Source of the DNA: Streptomyces actuosus
GTDB taxonomy: Bacteria > Actinomycetota > Actinomycetes > Streptomycetales > Streptomycetaceae
NCBI RefSeq assembly: GCF_016921115.1
Contig: NZ_JAFFZS010000036.1
Location: forward strand, 1-64,000
Reading direction: 5' to 3'
DNA: 64,000 nucleotides
Shown: piece by piece, positions 50,532 to 59,340 of the stretch
Numbering within the stretch: the first letter of the stretch is position 1
Layout: every line of letters starts with the position of its first letter
Position numbers and translations under genes: made by a program
The notes under the pieces: model-generated
What the model was told of the DNA's origin: nothing
What the model saw: the letters and a program-made list of their open reading frames with translations, nothing else
Databases searched by the model: none

Positions 50532-51521
50532 TCAGAACGTGTACGCCTCCACTTCGGCGAGATACCGGGCCCGCCGCTCCTCGTCGTCCTCCAGGAAGGA
50601 GGCGAGGAAGGAGTTGCGGGCCAGCTCGCGCAACCGGTCCTCGGTGAGGTGGAGGGTGTCGCGCACCGCGTCGAAGGTGTCACCGGCGTAGCCGCCGAAG
50701 TAGGCGGGGTCGTCGGAGTTGACCGTGCACAGCAGGCCCGCGTCGAGCAGGGTGGGCAGGGGATGGTCGGCGAGGGTGTCCACCGCGTGCAGGCGCACGT
50801 TGGACAGCGGGCACAACGTCAGCGGGACCCGCTCGCGCACCAGCCGCTCGACCAGCGCCGGGTCCTCCAGGCACCGCAGGCCGTGGTCCACGCGCTCGAC
50901 CCCGAGGACGTCCAGGGCCTCGGTGATGTACGCGGGCGGGCCCTCCTCGCCGGCGTGCGCCACACGGCGCAGTCCGAGCGCGGCGGCCGCCTCGTACACC
51001 TCGCGGAACTTCGCCGGCGGATGCCCGGCCTCGGCCGAGTCCAGCCCGACCCCGGTGATGCGGTCCAGGTGGGGCCGGGCCGCGCGGAGGGTCTCCATCG
51101 CCGACTCTGCGGACTCGTCGCGCAGGAAGCACAGGATCAGCCGGGTGGACACGCCGTGGTTCCGCTCGCTGTCGCCCAGCGCCCGCCACAGCCCCTCGAC
51201 GACGGTGCCGATCCCCACGCCGCGGCGGGCGTGCGCCTGCGGGTCGAAGAAGATCTCCGCGTGCCGCACCCCCTGCGCGGCGGCCCGCCCGAGGTAGGCC
51301 TCGGCGAGATCGGCGAAGTCCTGCTCGGTGCGCAGGACGGACATCAGCTCGTAGTACAGGTCCAGGAAGGACTGGAGGCCCTGGAACCGGTATGCCGCGC
51401 GGAGTTCCTCGGTGTCGGCGTACGGCAGGCTCACGCCGTTGCGGGCGGCCAGTTCGAAGGCCAGCTCCGGCTCCAGCGTGCCTTCGATATGGAGGTGAAG
51501 TTCAGCTTTCGGGAGGGGCAT
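50532..51521 (-). CDS. Adenosine/adenine deaminase
   Basis: 329 residues, metal-dependent TIM barrel. Zinc ligands are in AELHLHIEGT, RVAHAGEEG (with catalytic Glu) and VNSDDPAYFGGY. The region TLCPLSNVRL resembles the adenine-deaminase (Aah1-like) branch more than classical adenosine deaminases, as I recall. It hydrolyses adenine or adenosine to hypoxanthine or inosine in purine salvage. ATG at 51521 follows AGGA. It is followed by no partner gene; rnz lies upstream on the same strand, 20 bases away. Confidence 0.9.
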   Translation of the reverse strand: MPLPKAELHLHIEGTLEPELAFELAARNGVSLPYADTEELRAAYRFQGLQSFLDLYYELMSVLRTEQDFADLAEAYLGRAAAQGVRHAEIFFDPQAHARRGVGIGTVVEGLWRALGDSERNHGVSTRLILCFLRDESAESAMETLRAARPHLDRITGVGLDSAEAGHPPAKFREVYEAAAALGLRRVAHAGEEGPPAYITEALDVLGVERVDHGLRCLEDPALVERLVRERVPLTLCPLSNVRLHAVDTLADHPLPTLLDAGLLCTVNSDDPAYFGGYAGDTFDAVRDTLHLTEDRLRELARNSFLASFLEDDEERRARYLAEVEAYTF

Positions 51522-51541
51522 CAAAGAATCCTACGGGCGTT

Positions 51542-52447
51542 TCACCGACGTTTCGGAACCGGTATCCGCAGCAGATCGTGCGCCACGGTCACGTCGCCCT
51601 CGAAACCGGCGGCCCGGGCCTGCCGCTCGAACTCGTCCGGGTCCGTGTAGCGCTGGCTGAAGTGGGTGAGCACCAGGTGCCGCACGCCCGCCTCCCGTGC
51701 CGCTGCCGCCGCCTGCCCGGCGGTGAGGTGCCCGAACTCCTCGGCGAGTTCGGCGTCCTCGTCGAGGAACGTCGACTCGATGACGAGCATGTCGCAGCCC
51801 TCGGCCAGTTCGTGCACACCGTCGCACAGTCGGGTGTCCATGACGAACGCGAACCGCTGTCCGCGCCGGACCTCGCTGACCTCCTCCAACGTGACACCGT
51901 TCAGCCGGCCCTCGCGCTGGATGCGGCCGACGTCCGGTCCCGCGATGCCGTGCGCGGCGAGCCGGTCGGGCAGCATACGGCGCCCGTCGGGCTCGGTGAG
52001 CCGGTAGCCGTAGGACTCGACGGGGTGGGAGAGGCGGCTGGCCGTGAGGGTGTACGCGTCGGTCCGGGCGATCACGCCGTCCGCGGCGATCGGGGCCTCG
52101 TCGATCCGGACCGTCTCGCGGTAGGCGGTGGCGTACCGCAGCCGCTCGAAGAAGCGCCGTCCGGAGAGCGGGTAGTGGGCGGTGACCGGGTGCGGGACCT
52201 TGTCGAGGTTGATGCGCTGGACGACACCGGCAAGGCCGAGCGAGTGGTCGCCGTGGAAGTGCGTGACGCAGATCCGGTCGACGTCGTGGGCGGCGACCCC
52301 GGCCCGCAGCATCTGCCGCTGGGTACCCTCACCGGGGTCGAACAGGAAGCCCTCGCCGTCCCAGCGCAGCAGGTAGCCGTTGTGGTTGCGGTGCCGGGTC
52401 GGGACCTGGCTGGCGGTGCCGAGGACCACGAGCTCGCGTACGGACAC
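51542..52447 (-). CDS. rnz: Ribonuclease Z
   Basis: 301 residues, metallo-beta-lactamase fold. LVVLGTASQVPTRHRNHNGYLLRWDGEGFLFDPGEGTQRQ is the tRNase Z start pattern. Metal ligands are in THFHGDHSLGL. Distal ligands appear in FVMDTRLCD and LTHFSQRYTDP. It cuts the 3' trailer from tRNA precursors. GTG at 52447 gives standard length; longer frames run into the HIT gene. It starts 5 bases after the HIT stop, so the two are probably co-transcribed. Confidence 0.93.
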   Translation of the reverse strand: MSVRELVVLGTASQVPTRHRNHNGYLLRWDGEGFLFDPGEGTQRQMLRAGVAAHDVDRICVTHFHGDHSLGLAGVVQRINLDKVPHPVTAHYPLSGRRFFERLRYATAYRETVRIDEAPIAADGVIARTDAYTLTASRLSHPVESYGYRLTEPDGRRMLPDRLAAHGIAGPDVGRIQREGRLNGVTLEEVSEVRRGQRFAFVMDTRLCDGVHELAEGCDMLVIESTFLDEDAELAEEFGHLTAGQAAAAAREAGVRHLVLTHFSQRYTDPDEFERQARAAGFEGDVTVAHDLLRIPVPKRR

Positions 52448-52452
52448 GACGC

Positions 52453-52806
52453 CTACCCGGGAGGCCAGTTGAGGCCACGGCCGCCGAGGACGTGGGCGTG
52501 CGCGTGCCAGACGGTCTGCCCCGCGCCGCTGCCGGTGTTGAAGACGGTGCGGTAGCTGTCCAGCTTGTCCTCGTCGGCGACCGCCGCGCTCTCGCGCAGC
52601 ACGTCCGCGGCGAGCTCGGGGGCGTGGGCGGCGAGCTCGGCGGCGTCGCGGTAGTGCGCCTTGGGGATCACCAGGACGTGGGTGGGTGCCTGGGGGTTGA
52701 TGTCCCGGAAGGCGACCGTCGTCTCCGTCTCGCGCACGATCGTCGCGGGAATGGTGCCTGCGACGATCTTGCAGAACAGGCAGTCGTCCTGTGGCTCGCC
52801 CGCCAT
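52453..52806 (-). CDS. HIT-family nucleotide hydrolase/transferase
   Basis: 117 residues, HINT-like. The histidine triad is VWHAHAHVLGG. The N-terminal CLFCKIVAGTIPATIV has the two cysteines of many HINT proteins. It would cleave nucleoside phosphoramidates or related adenylates. ATG at 52806 follows GAGGAGG by 7 bases. rnz follows after 5 bases. Confidence 0.93.
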   Translation of the reverse strand: MAGEPQDDCLFCKIVAGTIPATIVRETETTVAFRDINPQAPTHVLVIPKAHYRDAAELAAHAPELAADVLRESAAVADEDKLDSYRTVFNTGSGAGQTVWHAHAHVLGGRGLNWPPG

Positions 52807-52883
52807 GCGGGTGCCTCCTCACGCGGGATGGATCTCTGACGGGTGCATCGTATCGGCCGCCGCCCGCCGGCCGGCCGAGCCGG

Positions 52884-55800
52884 TCACGGCAGCGCGGGCG
52901 GCACCTTCGCCGGGCGTTCCTCCAGCGCTGCCAGCGCCAGCCGCACGGCCTCGTCCAGTTGCGCGTCCCGCCCCGCGGCATAGTCCTGGGGCCGCTGGGC
53001 GACCTCCACATCGGGGTCCACTCCGTGGTTCTCCACGCCCCACTGGACGCCCTCCAGCCAGATGGCGTACTTGGGCTGGGTCACCAGCGTGCCGTCGACC
53101 AGCCGGTACCGGCTGTCGATGCCGATGACGCCGCCCCAGGTCCGCGTGCCGACGACCGGGCCCAGCCCGAGCGCCTTGATCGCCGCGTTGACGATGTCGC
53201 CGTCGGAGCCGGAGAACTCGTTGGCGACGGCGACGACCGGCCCGCGGGGCGCGTCCTGCGGATAGCTGAAGGGGCGCATGCCGCGCGGCACGTCCCAGCC
53301 GACGATCCGCCGGGCCAGCTTCTCGACGACGAGCTGCGAGGTGTGGCCGCCGCGGTTCTCGCGGACGTCGACGACCAGCCCCTCACGGGCCACCTCCACC
53401 CGCAGGTCGCGGTGGATCTGCGCCCACCCGGGCGCCTGCATGTCGGGGACGTGCAGATAGCCGAGCCGGCCGCCGGACGTCTCGTGCACATAGGCCCGGC
53501 GGTCGGCGACCCACGCGTGGTAGCGCAGCGGTTCCTCGTCGGCGACCGGCACGACCACGGCGTAGCGGACCTCGCCGCCACCGGACGGCGAGACGGTCAG
53601 CTCGATCGGCTTGCCCGCCGTGCCGACCAGCAGCGGCCCGGGCCCGGTCACCGGGTCGACGGGCCGACCGCCGACGGCGACGATCGCGTCGCCCGGCCGC
53701 ACCGCGACGCCCGGCGCGGCGAGCGGGGAGCGGGCGTCGGGGTCGGAGGTCTCCGCGGGCAGGATCCGGTCGATGCGCCAGTGGCCGTCCTCGTGCCGGG
53801 AGATGTCGGCGCCGAGCAGCCCCTGCCGGGGTCCGTTGCCGGTGCTGCCGCGCGGGATGACGTAGGCGTGCGAGGTGCCGAGTTCGCCCTGCACCTCCCA
53901 CAGCAGGTCGACGAGGTCGTCGTGGGTGGCGACGCGCGCCAGCACCGGCCGGTAGCGGTCGAGGACGCCGTTCCAGTCGACGCCGCCCATGTCGGCGCGC
54001 CAGAAGTTGTCCCGCATGATCCGGCCGGTCTCCTCGAACATCTGCCGCCACTCGGCGGCCGGGTCGAGGTGGTGGCGGACGCGGCCGAGGTCGACGGTGA
54101 TGTTGGTGTCGCTGTCCTCGTCGCCGGAGGCCCGCCGGTCGCTGGGGACGACCTTCAGCCGGTCGTCGGCCCACAGCAGCAGCCGCTTGCCGTCGCCGCT
54201 GACCTCGAAGTGGTCCGCGTCGGCGGCGAGATGCTCGATGCGCTGCTGGAGGAGGTCGTAGCGCTCCAGCTCGGTCTTGGGGTCGGGGTCCTGCGGGGTG
54301 GCCCGGGAGGAGCCCAGCACGCCGCGCACCGGGTGCCGCAGCCACAGCACGCCGTCCTTGGCGGCCCGCAGGTTGGAGTAGCGGGCGGCCTCCACCGGGA
54401 ACGGCACGATGCGGTCGGCGAGTTGCTCCAGGTCGATCCGGGTGGCCGGGGTGCCCTCGCCGTCCGCGTTCTCGTCCTTGTCGGGCGACTCGAAGGGCCG
54501 CCCGTGCCGCTGCGGACCGAACGGCGACGGGGTCGTCGCGGCGAGGGTGATCAGGTACGGCCGGGACGTCTCGACGAACGCCAGGTCGAAGACGTGCTCG
54601 TCGTAGACCGGGTCGAAGGACCGCGAGGACAGGAAGGCGAGGTGCTTGCCGTCGAGGGTGAACGCGGGCGCGTAGTCGTGGAACCGCAGTGGGGTCGCCT
54701 CGGTGACCGACAGGTCGGTGGTGTTGGCGAGCTTGAGCTGGCTGAGCGGACGCGGGCCCGGGTGCGCCCAGGCCAGCCACCCGGAGTCGGGCGAGAAGGT
54801 CAGCCCGGAGGCGTCGCCGTCCTCGCTGCGGTCGACCTCCCGCACTTCCCCGCTCTCCCGCTCGACGAGCAGGACGCGCCCGTCGTGGCTGGCGACGGCG
54901 GCCCGACTGCCGTCCGGTGCCATGGCCAGGTCGAGGACCCGCCCGAGCCGGCCGGCGGCGATCCGGCGGGGGGTGGCGCCGGGGCCGAGCCCGGCGGCGG
55001 GCGCGAACTCCAGCGCGTCGTCGCCCTCGGCGTCGGTCACCCACACCACCCACTCCTCGCCCTCGGCGCGGAAGGCGCGGGGCCGGCGGGCGCGTACGCC
55101 GGGCTGGGCGGCAAGCGCCCGGGCCGGTCCCGACCGGTGGGTGACCCAGTGGACGCCGCCGCGCACGCACACGGCGCTGCCGCGGGCGGTGTGGTCGGGC
55201 GACGCCGAGGAGAACCAGCGGGCGGCGGCGACCGGGTAGGGCTGCTGGTCGACGCGCGGCCCGCCCAGCCGGACGTCGAGGCGGCGCGGCTCGGCGCCGT
55301 CGAGGTCGTCGAGGATCCACAGCTCACCGGCGGACGCGTAGACGACACGGCTCCCGTCGCCGGAGGCCTGGCGGGCGTAGAAGCCGTCGAGCGGGGTGTG
55401 TCGCCGCAGGTCGGACCCGTCGGCCAGGGACGAGTACAGCGCTCCGGTGCCCTCGTGATCGGACAGGAAGGCGATCCGCTCGCCCACCCACACCGGGCAT
55501 TCGAGGTTCCCGTCGAGTTCCTCGTGCAGGCGGGCGAACTCCCCCTCGCCCTCCCGGTCGATCCACAGCTTGCCCGCCGTGCCGCCCCGGTAGCGCTTCC
55601 AGTGGGCGGCCTCACGGCCGCCTGCGGACAGCAGGACGGTGTGCGGGCCGTGGGCGACGTCGCCCACGAGGCCGTACGGCAGCCGCTCGGCCGGTCCACC
55701 GTCCAGCGGCACGGCGTGCGCCCAGGTGCGGCGCAGACTGGTCTGGCCGTGGGTGGTGAGGGCGAGGACCCGGCCGTCCGGCGTCCAGCCGCGCACCTGG

Positions 55801-56075
55801 GTGCGCCAGCTGCCCCAGTGGGTCAGCCTCCTGGCGGGGCCGCCGTCGACCGGCGCGACGTGCACCTCGGGGGCGCCGTCGCGGGTGGACGTCCAGGCGA
55901 GGGTGGTGCCGTCGGGTGAGATGCGCGGCAGGGTCACGGCCACGTTGTCGGCACTGACCCGCCAGGCCCGTCCGCCGTCGACGGGCGCGAGCCAGACGTC
56001 GTCCTCGGCGGTGAAGGCGACCAACTCGCCGTGGAGATGGGGAAACCTGAGGTAGGACGCGGGCGACTGTGTCAC
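52884..56075 (-). CDS. Tricorn-type S41 protease
   Basis: 1063 residues. The N-terminal ~680 residues form beta-propeller repeats (ISPDGTTLAWTSTRDGAPEVHVAP and related). A PDZ-like segment (LAAPGVAVRPGDAIVAVGGRPVD) follows, then the C-terminal S41 core. By motif the active site is His736 (GTSHAYV), Ser957 and Asp958 (NEFSGSDGD) and Glu1015 (GVENHG), with nearly the same spacing as the archaeal tricorn protease. No signal peptide is present, so it probably acts in the cytoplasm on peptides released by the proteasome or other proteases. TAGGGT lies 6 bases before the GTG. Confidence 0.93.
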   Translation of the reverse strand: MTQSPASYLRFPHLHGELVAFTAEDDVWLAPVDGGRAWRVSADNVAVTLPRISPDGTTLAWTSTRDGAPEVHVAPVDGGPARRLTHWGSWRTQVRGWTPDGRVLALTTHGQTSLRRTWAHAVPLDGGPAERLPYGLVGDVAHGPHTVLLSAGGREAAHWKRYRGGTAGKLWIDREGEGEFARLHEELDGNLECPVWVGERIAFLSDHEGTGALYSSLADGSDLRRHTPLDGFYARQASGDGSRVVYASAGELWILDDLDGAEPRRLDVRLGGPRVDQQPYPVAAARWFSSASPDHTARGSAVCVRGGVHWVTHRSGPARALAAQPGVRARRPRAFRAEGEEWVVWVTDAEGDDALEFAPAAGLGPGATPRRIAAGRLGRVLDLAMAPDGSRAAVASHDGRVLLVERESGEVREVDRSEDGDASGLTFSPDSGWLAWAHPGPRPLSQLKLANTTDLSVTEATPLRFHDYAPAFTLDGKHLAFLSSRSFDPVYDEHVFDLAFVETSRPYLITLAATTPSPFGPQRHGRPFESPDKDENADGEGTPATRIDLEQLADRIVPFPVEAARYSNLRAAKDGVLWLRHPVRGVLGSSRATPQDPDPKTELERYDLLQQRIEHLAADADHFEVSGDGKRLLLWADDRLKVVPSDRRASGDEDSDTNITVDLGRVRHHLDPAAEWRQMFEETGRIMRDNFWRADMGGVDWNGVLDRYRPVLARVATHDDLVDLLWEVQGELGTSHAYVIPRGSTGNGPRQGLLGADISRHEDGHWRIDRILPAETSDPDARSPLAAPGVAVRPGDAIVAVGGRPVDPVTGPGPLLVGTAGKPIELTVSPSGGGEVRYAVVVPVADEEPLRYHAWVADRRAYVHETSGGRLGYLHVPDMQAPGWAQIHRDLRVEVAREGLVVDVRENRGGHTSQLVVEKLARRIVGWDVPRGMRPFSYPQDAPRGPVVAVANEFSGSDGDIVNAAIKALGLGPVVGTRTWGGVIGIDSRYRLVDGTLVTQPKYAIWLEGVQWGVENHGVDPDVEVAQRPQDYAAGRDAQLDEAVRLALAALEERPAKVPPALP

Positions 56076-56081
56076 ACGATC

Positions 56082-56087
56082 ACCCTA
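56082..56087 (-). promoter_or_regulatory. -10 element of tricorn-type gene
   Basis: TAGGGT on the minus strand, 6 bases before the GTG at 56075, with no ribosome binding site between. The pattern suggests a leaderless transcript. Confidence 0.5.
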
Positions 56088-56120
56088 TGCAGCGCGGACG
56101 GCCCTGCACAGGGGAACGGA

Positions 56121-56660
56121 TCACTTCCCCTCCACGGGACGGCACTGCGGGTCCTGCTGGCACCAGACGGTCCGGGTGACGGTCACCGTCACCGTGGGCC
56201 GCCCCGGCTGCCCGCCGCCGGGCGGCGGACCGACCGGCGAGGGCGTCGTGTCGCACGTGCCGAGCCCGCCGACGTGGAACACCTGCTTGCCGCCGACCTT
56301 CGCGACGAGGTCCCCGCGCACGCAGGATCCGGAGACGGCCCGGGTGACCTTGCCGGTGACGGTGATGTCCCGGCCGTCGTCGGTCCTGCCCTCGCAGTCG
56401 ACGGTGGCGACGGTGGCGGTGCCCGCCGAGGGCGTGGCGCCGTGGGAGCCGTAGCCGGCCGAGCAGTTCAGCCAGCGCACGCCGGTGTGCTGCCGCTCCA
56501 GCTCCGCCGTCGCGGTCCGATCGGTGGTGTACGCGACGGTCGCGGCGCTGACCGCGCCCGGATCGCACGCCGCGGCGCCGCCGAGGGCCACCACGGCGAA
56601 CCCCGCCGCGGCGGCGGCCCGCGCGACGCGCCGCCGCCGAATGCGCCTGAATGCCGCCAT
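56121..56660 (-). CDS. Small secreted lipoprotein-like protein, unknown function
   Basis: About 179 residues from the ATG at 56660; the start lacks a clear ribosome binding site. The N-terminus is very basic (FRRIRRRRVARA), followed by a hydrophobic stretch ending ALGGAAAC, a plausible though not ideal lipobox. The mature part has paired cysteines (NCSAGYG, VDCEG, GSCVRG, GTCDTT, WCQQDPQC), then a Pro/Gly-rich linker and a Thr/Val-rich strand. I do not recognise the family. The upstream ~150 bases to the VOC gene show no gene. Confidence 0.65.
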   Translation of the reverse strand: MAAFRRIRRRRVARAAAAAGFAVVALGGAAACDPGAVSAATVAYTTDRTATAELERQHTGVRWLNCSAGYGSHGATPSAGTATVATVDCEGRTDDGRDITVTGKVTRAVSGSCVRGDLVAKVGGKQVFHVGGLGTCDTTPSPVGPPPGGGQPGRPTVTVTVTRTVWCQQDPQCRPVEGK

Positions 56661-56813
56661 GGAGGGCAGCCTGCCACCGACCGGGCCACCGGGGGTAGAG
56701 GGCGTACGGCCCTCCGCACAGGCCGCCCGCCGGGCCGACGCCCACCGCAACGGCCCTTGCCGTGGGGCTTCTTGAGGCGGCGTGGGTGGTGCCGTGGCGG
56801 GCGGAGGGCGACG

Positions 56814-57206
56814 TCAGCCGCGCAGCAGCAGCCACTGCTGCAGCTCGACCAGGTTGCCCTCGGGGTCCTTCAGGTGGGCGATCCGCATCCGGTCGGTCAT
56901 GGGGGCCGGCCCGTGCAGCAGGACGGCCCCGCGGGCGGTGATCTCCGCACAGTACGCGTCCAGGTCGTCGACGCGCAGCACCACCAGTGAGCGGTGCCCG
57001 TTCGCCCGGTCGCCGAGCTCGCCGAGCACGGCGGCCATCATCGCCCGGTCCTGCAGGGCGATCCCGGCGGATCCCGTCGCGGGGCTGAACTTCTCGTACG
57101 GTCCCTCGCTCGCCCCGGACTGCGGTTTGAGGCCGAGCACCTCGGCGTAGAAGCGGTAACAGGCGGCGAAGTCGGTGACCAGCAGGCGGACTTGAGCGAG
57201 TTCCAC
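56814..57206 (-). CDS. VOC-family (glyoxalase/dioxygenase-like) protein
   Basis: 130 residues. Two beta-alpha-beta-beta-beta modules: LVTDFAACYRFYAEVLGL and RVDDLDAYCAEITARGAVLL, ending KDPEGNLVELQQW with the conserved C-terminal Glu. GTG at 57206 has GGAAGG upstream. The first metal ligand position, usually His near the start, reads Q/R here (LAQVRL), so metal binding is doubtful. Substrate unknown. It follows rsmE by 20 bases on the same strand. Confidence 0.85.
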   Translation of the reverse strand: MELAQVRLLVTDFAACYRFYAEVLGLKPQSGASEGPYEKFSPATGSAGIALQDRAMMAAVLGELGDRANGHRSLVVLRVDDLDAYCAEITARGAVLLHGPAPMTDRMRIAHLKDPEGNLVELQQWLLLRG

Positions 57207-57226
57207 GGTTGCCTTCCCCCGGTGTG

Positions 57227-57967
57227 TCAGTCCCAGCGGCCGGTACGGCCGAGGATCAGCGCGGCGGCGGCCGTACCGGCCGTCGACGTGCGCAACACGC
57301 TACGCCCCAGCCGGTACGGCAGCGCGCCGGCCTCCTCGAACAGCGCCAACTCCTCGGGGGCGACGCCCCCTTCCGGCCCGACGACGAGCACGATCGAGCC
57401 GTGCTCGGGCAGCGCCGCGGAGGCGAGCGGCCGGTCGCCGCTCTCGTGGAGGACGGCGGCGAAGTCCGCCTCGGCGAGCAGCGCGGCGACCTGCCGGGTG
57501 CCCGCCGCGTCCGCGACCTCGGGGAAGCGGACCCTGCGGGACTGCTTGCCCGCCTCGCGTGCGGTGGAGCGCCACTTGCCGAGCGCCTTGAGCCCGCGCT
57601 CGCCCTTCCACTGCGTGATGCAGCGGGCGGCGGCCCACGGCACGACCGCGTCGACGCCGACCTCGGTCATCGTCTCGACCGCCAGCTCGCCCCGGTCCCC
57701 CTTGGGCAGCGCCTGCACGACGGTGAGGCGGGGGGACGCCTGCGGCTCCTCGCGCACCGCGCCGAGATCGACGACGAGCCGGTCCTTGCCCTCGGCCGCG
57801 GTGACCTCGCCCTCGGCCCAGCGTCCCGCCCCGTCGGTCAGCACCACGACCTCCCCCGGCCGCAGCCGCTTCACGGAGACGGCGTGCCGGCCCTCGGGCC
57901 CGTCCAGCACGAACCCGCGACCGGCCCCGTCGGGCAGCCGGTCGGCGACGAACACCGGCGCGGTCAT
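57227..57967 (-). CDS. rsmE: 16S rRNA m3U1498 methyltransferase
   Basis: 246 residues. PUA-like N-terminal domain (HAVSVKRLRPGEVVVLTDG). The SPOUT knot binding S-adenosylmethionine is VVGPEGGVAPEELALF, then LGRSVLRTSTAGTAA. It methylates U1498 in helix 44. It starts 1 base after the nitronate monooxygenase stop, with GGGGAG inside that gene as its ribosome binding site. In many actinobacteria it lies close downstream of dnaJ, as here. Confidence 0.95.
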   Translation of the reverse strand: MTAPVFVADRLPDGAGRGFVLDGPEGRHAVSVKRLRPGEVVVLTDGAGRWAEGEVTAAEGKDRLVVDLGAVREEPQASPRLTVVQALPKGDRGELAVETMTEVGVDAVVPWAAARCITQWKGERGLKALGKWRSTAREAGKQSRRVRFPEVADAAGTRQVAALLAEADFAAVLHESGDRPLASAALPEHGSIVLVVGPEGGVAPEELALFEEAGALPYRLGRSVLRTSTAGTAAAALILGRTGRWD

Positions 57968-57968
57968 C

Positions 57969-59036
57969 TCAGACTCCCCTCGACAACGCTGTCCGGGCGG
58001 CGGCGAGTTCGTCCGCCAGGACGTCCACGAGCTGCCCGGCCGGCAGCTCCCGGGCCATGCGGTGGCCCTGTCCCGCCCACAGCGCCATGCCCTGCGCGTC
58101 GCGGGCCTTGGCGGCGGCCCTCCTGATCGGCGAGGTCAGGTGGTGGACCTCCGGGTAGGCGGCCGGCGCGTACGGGCCGTGCTCGCGCAGGAACCGGTTC
58201 ACCAGTCCGCGGGCCGGGCGGCCGGAGAACGCCCGCGTCAACTCCGTGCGGACGAACAGCGGGTTGGTCAGCGCCTGCTTGTGCACGGCGGGCGCGCCGG
58301 ACTCGGGCGTCACGAGGAACGCGGTGCCGAGCTGGGCGGCACTCGCGCCCGCGGCCAGCACGGCGGCGATCTGGCTGCCGCGCATGATGCCGCCGGTGGC
58401 GACGAGGGGGATGCTCACGGTCTCGCGGACCTGGGCGATCAGGGACAGCAGGCCGATACCGCCGGCGTCCGCCTCGGGGTCGTCGCGGTGGGCGCCCTGG
58501 GGACCGCCGGCCTCGACGCCCTGCACGATCACCGCGTCGGCCCCGGCCCGCTGCACGGCGAGGGCCTCCTCCGCCGTGGTGGCGGTGACGAGGGTGAAGG
58601 TGCCGGCCCGGCGCAGCGACTCCAGCGCTCCGGGGCTGGGGACGCCGAAGTGGAACGAGACGACCGGCACGGGGTTGTCCAGCAGCACCGCGAGTTTGGC
58701 GTCGTAGCCGTCGTCGCGTCCGGTCTCGGGGTCGCCGAGCTCGGTCTCGTACCAGCCGGCCTCACCGGCCAGCTGCTGGGCGTAGAGCTCGACCGTCCCG
58801 GACTCGGCGTACTCGGGCTGCGGCATGAACAGGTTCACGCCGAAGGGGCGGCCGGTCAGGCTCCGCAGCTGCTTGATCTCCTGGTACATGCCGTCGGCGG
58901 TCTTGTGGCCGGCGGCGAGGAAGCCGAGCCCGCCCGCCTCGCAGACCGCGGCGACGAGCTGAGGAACAGAGACGCCGCCCGCCATGGGGGCCTGCACGAT
59001 CGGATGGGGGAAAAGATCGGTCAGTGCGGAGGACAT
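57969..59036 (-). CDS. Nitronate monooxygenase
   Basis: 355 residues, FMN-binding TIM barrel. Begins LFPHPIVQAPMAGGVSVPQLVAAVCEAGGLGFLAAGHKT. Phosphate-binding VATGGIMRG and LGTAFLVTPES are present. The motif usually read EAGGHxG is EAGGPQGAH, so the histidine is shifted by three positions. The family oxidises alkyl nitronates. It is joined to rsmE (1-base gap). The start ATG at 59036 lacks a good ribosome binding site. Confidence 0.88.
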   Translation of the reverse strand: MSSALTDLFPHPIVQAPMAGGVSVPQLVAAVCEAGGLGFLAAGHKTADGMYQEIKQLRSLTGRPFGVNLFMPQPEYAESGTVELYAQQLAGEAGWYETELGDPETGRDDGYDAKLAVLLDNPVPVVSFHFGVPSPGALESLRRAGTFTLVTATTAEEALAVQRAGADAVIVQGVEAGGPQGAHRDDPEADAGGIGLLSLIAQVRETVSIPLVATGGIMRGSQIAAVLAAGASAAQLGTAFLVTPESGAPAVHKQALTNPLFVRTELTRAFSGRPARGLVNRFLREHGPYAPAAYPEVHHLTSPIRRAAAKARDAQGMALWAGQGHRMARELPAGQLVDVLADELAAARTALSRGV

Positions 59037-59243
59037 GAGCGCATGGTGTCACGTGCGGCGAACAAGTCCGAAACCGGCCGTCCTTTGTCATAGGACACCG
59101 GAATGGGCCCCGTGACGGACAGGGGAACGGGCCGGGATCTCGGGCTGTGGAGCGGCCCGGGACCGGCGCCGAGGGGCGAGGGCGCGGGCACGGGAGCGGT
59201 GCCGAACCCGGGGGCGAGCGGCGAAACGGGCGCGGAACGGACC

Positions 59244-59278
59244 GGGGCACGGGCACCGGTGGCCGGTGCCCGTGCCCC
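59244..59278 (-). terminator. dnaJ terminator
   Basis: GGGGCACGGGCACCGG and its perfect complement form a 16-base stem with a 3-base loop, 62 bases downstream of the dnaJ stop. The remaining part of the 304-base spacer (59037-59243) holds no gene I can support, only the promoter area of the nitronate monooxygenase. Confidence 0.85.
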
Positions 59279-59340
59279 TTCGTCCTCGTCACCGCGGGCG
59301 GCGGGCGCCCGCATCCGGGCCGGCGCCGCCCGCGTGCGGG

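Noticed and set aside
48447..51650. 1067-codon plus-strand frame
   Set aside because: It overlaps the MFS gene in another frame and the deaminase gene in antisense; composition is shadow-like.
52791..55919. 1042-codon plus-strand frame opposite the tricorn-type protease
   Set aside because: Antisense shadow; the minus strand has complete catalytic motifs.
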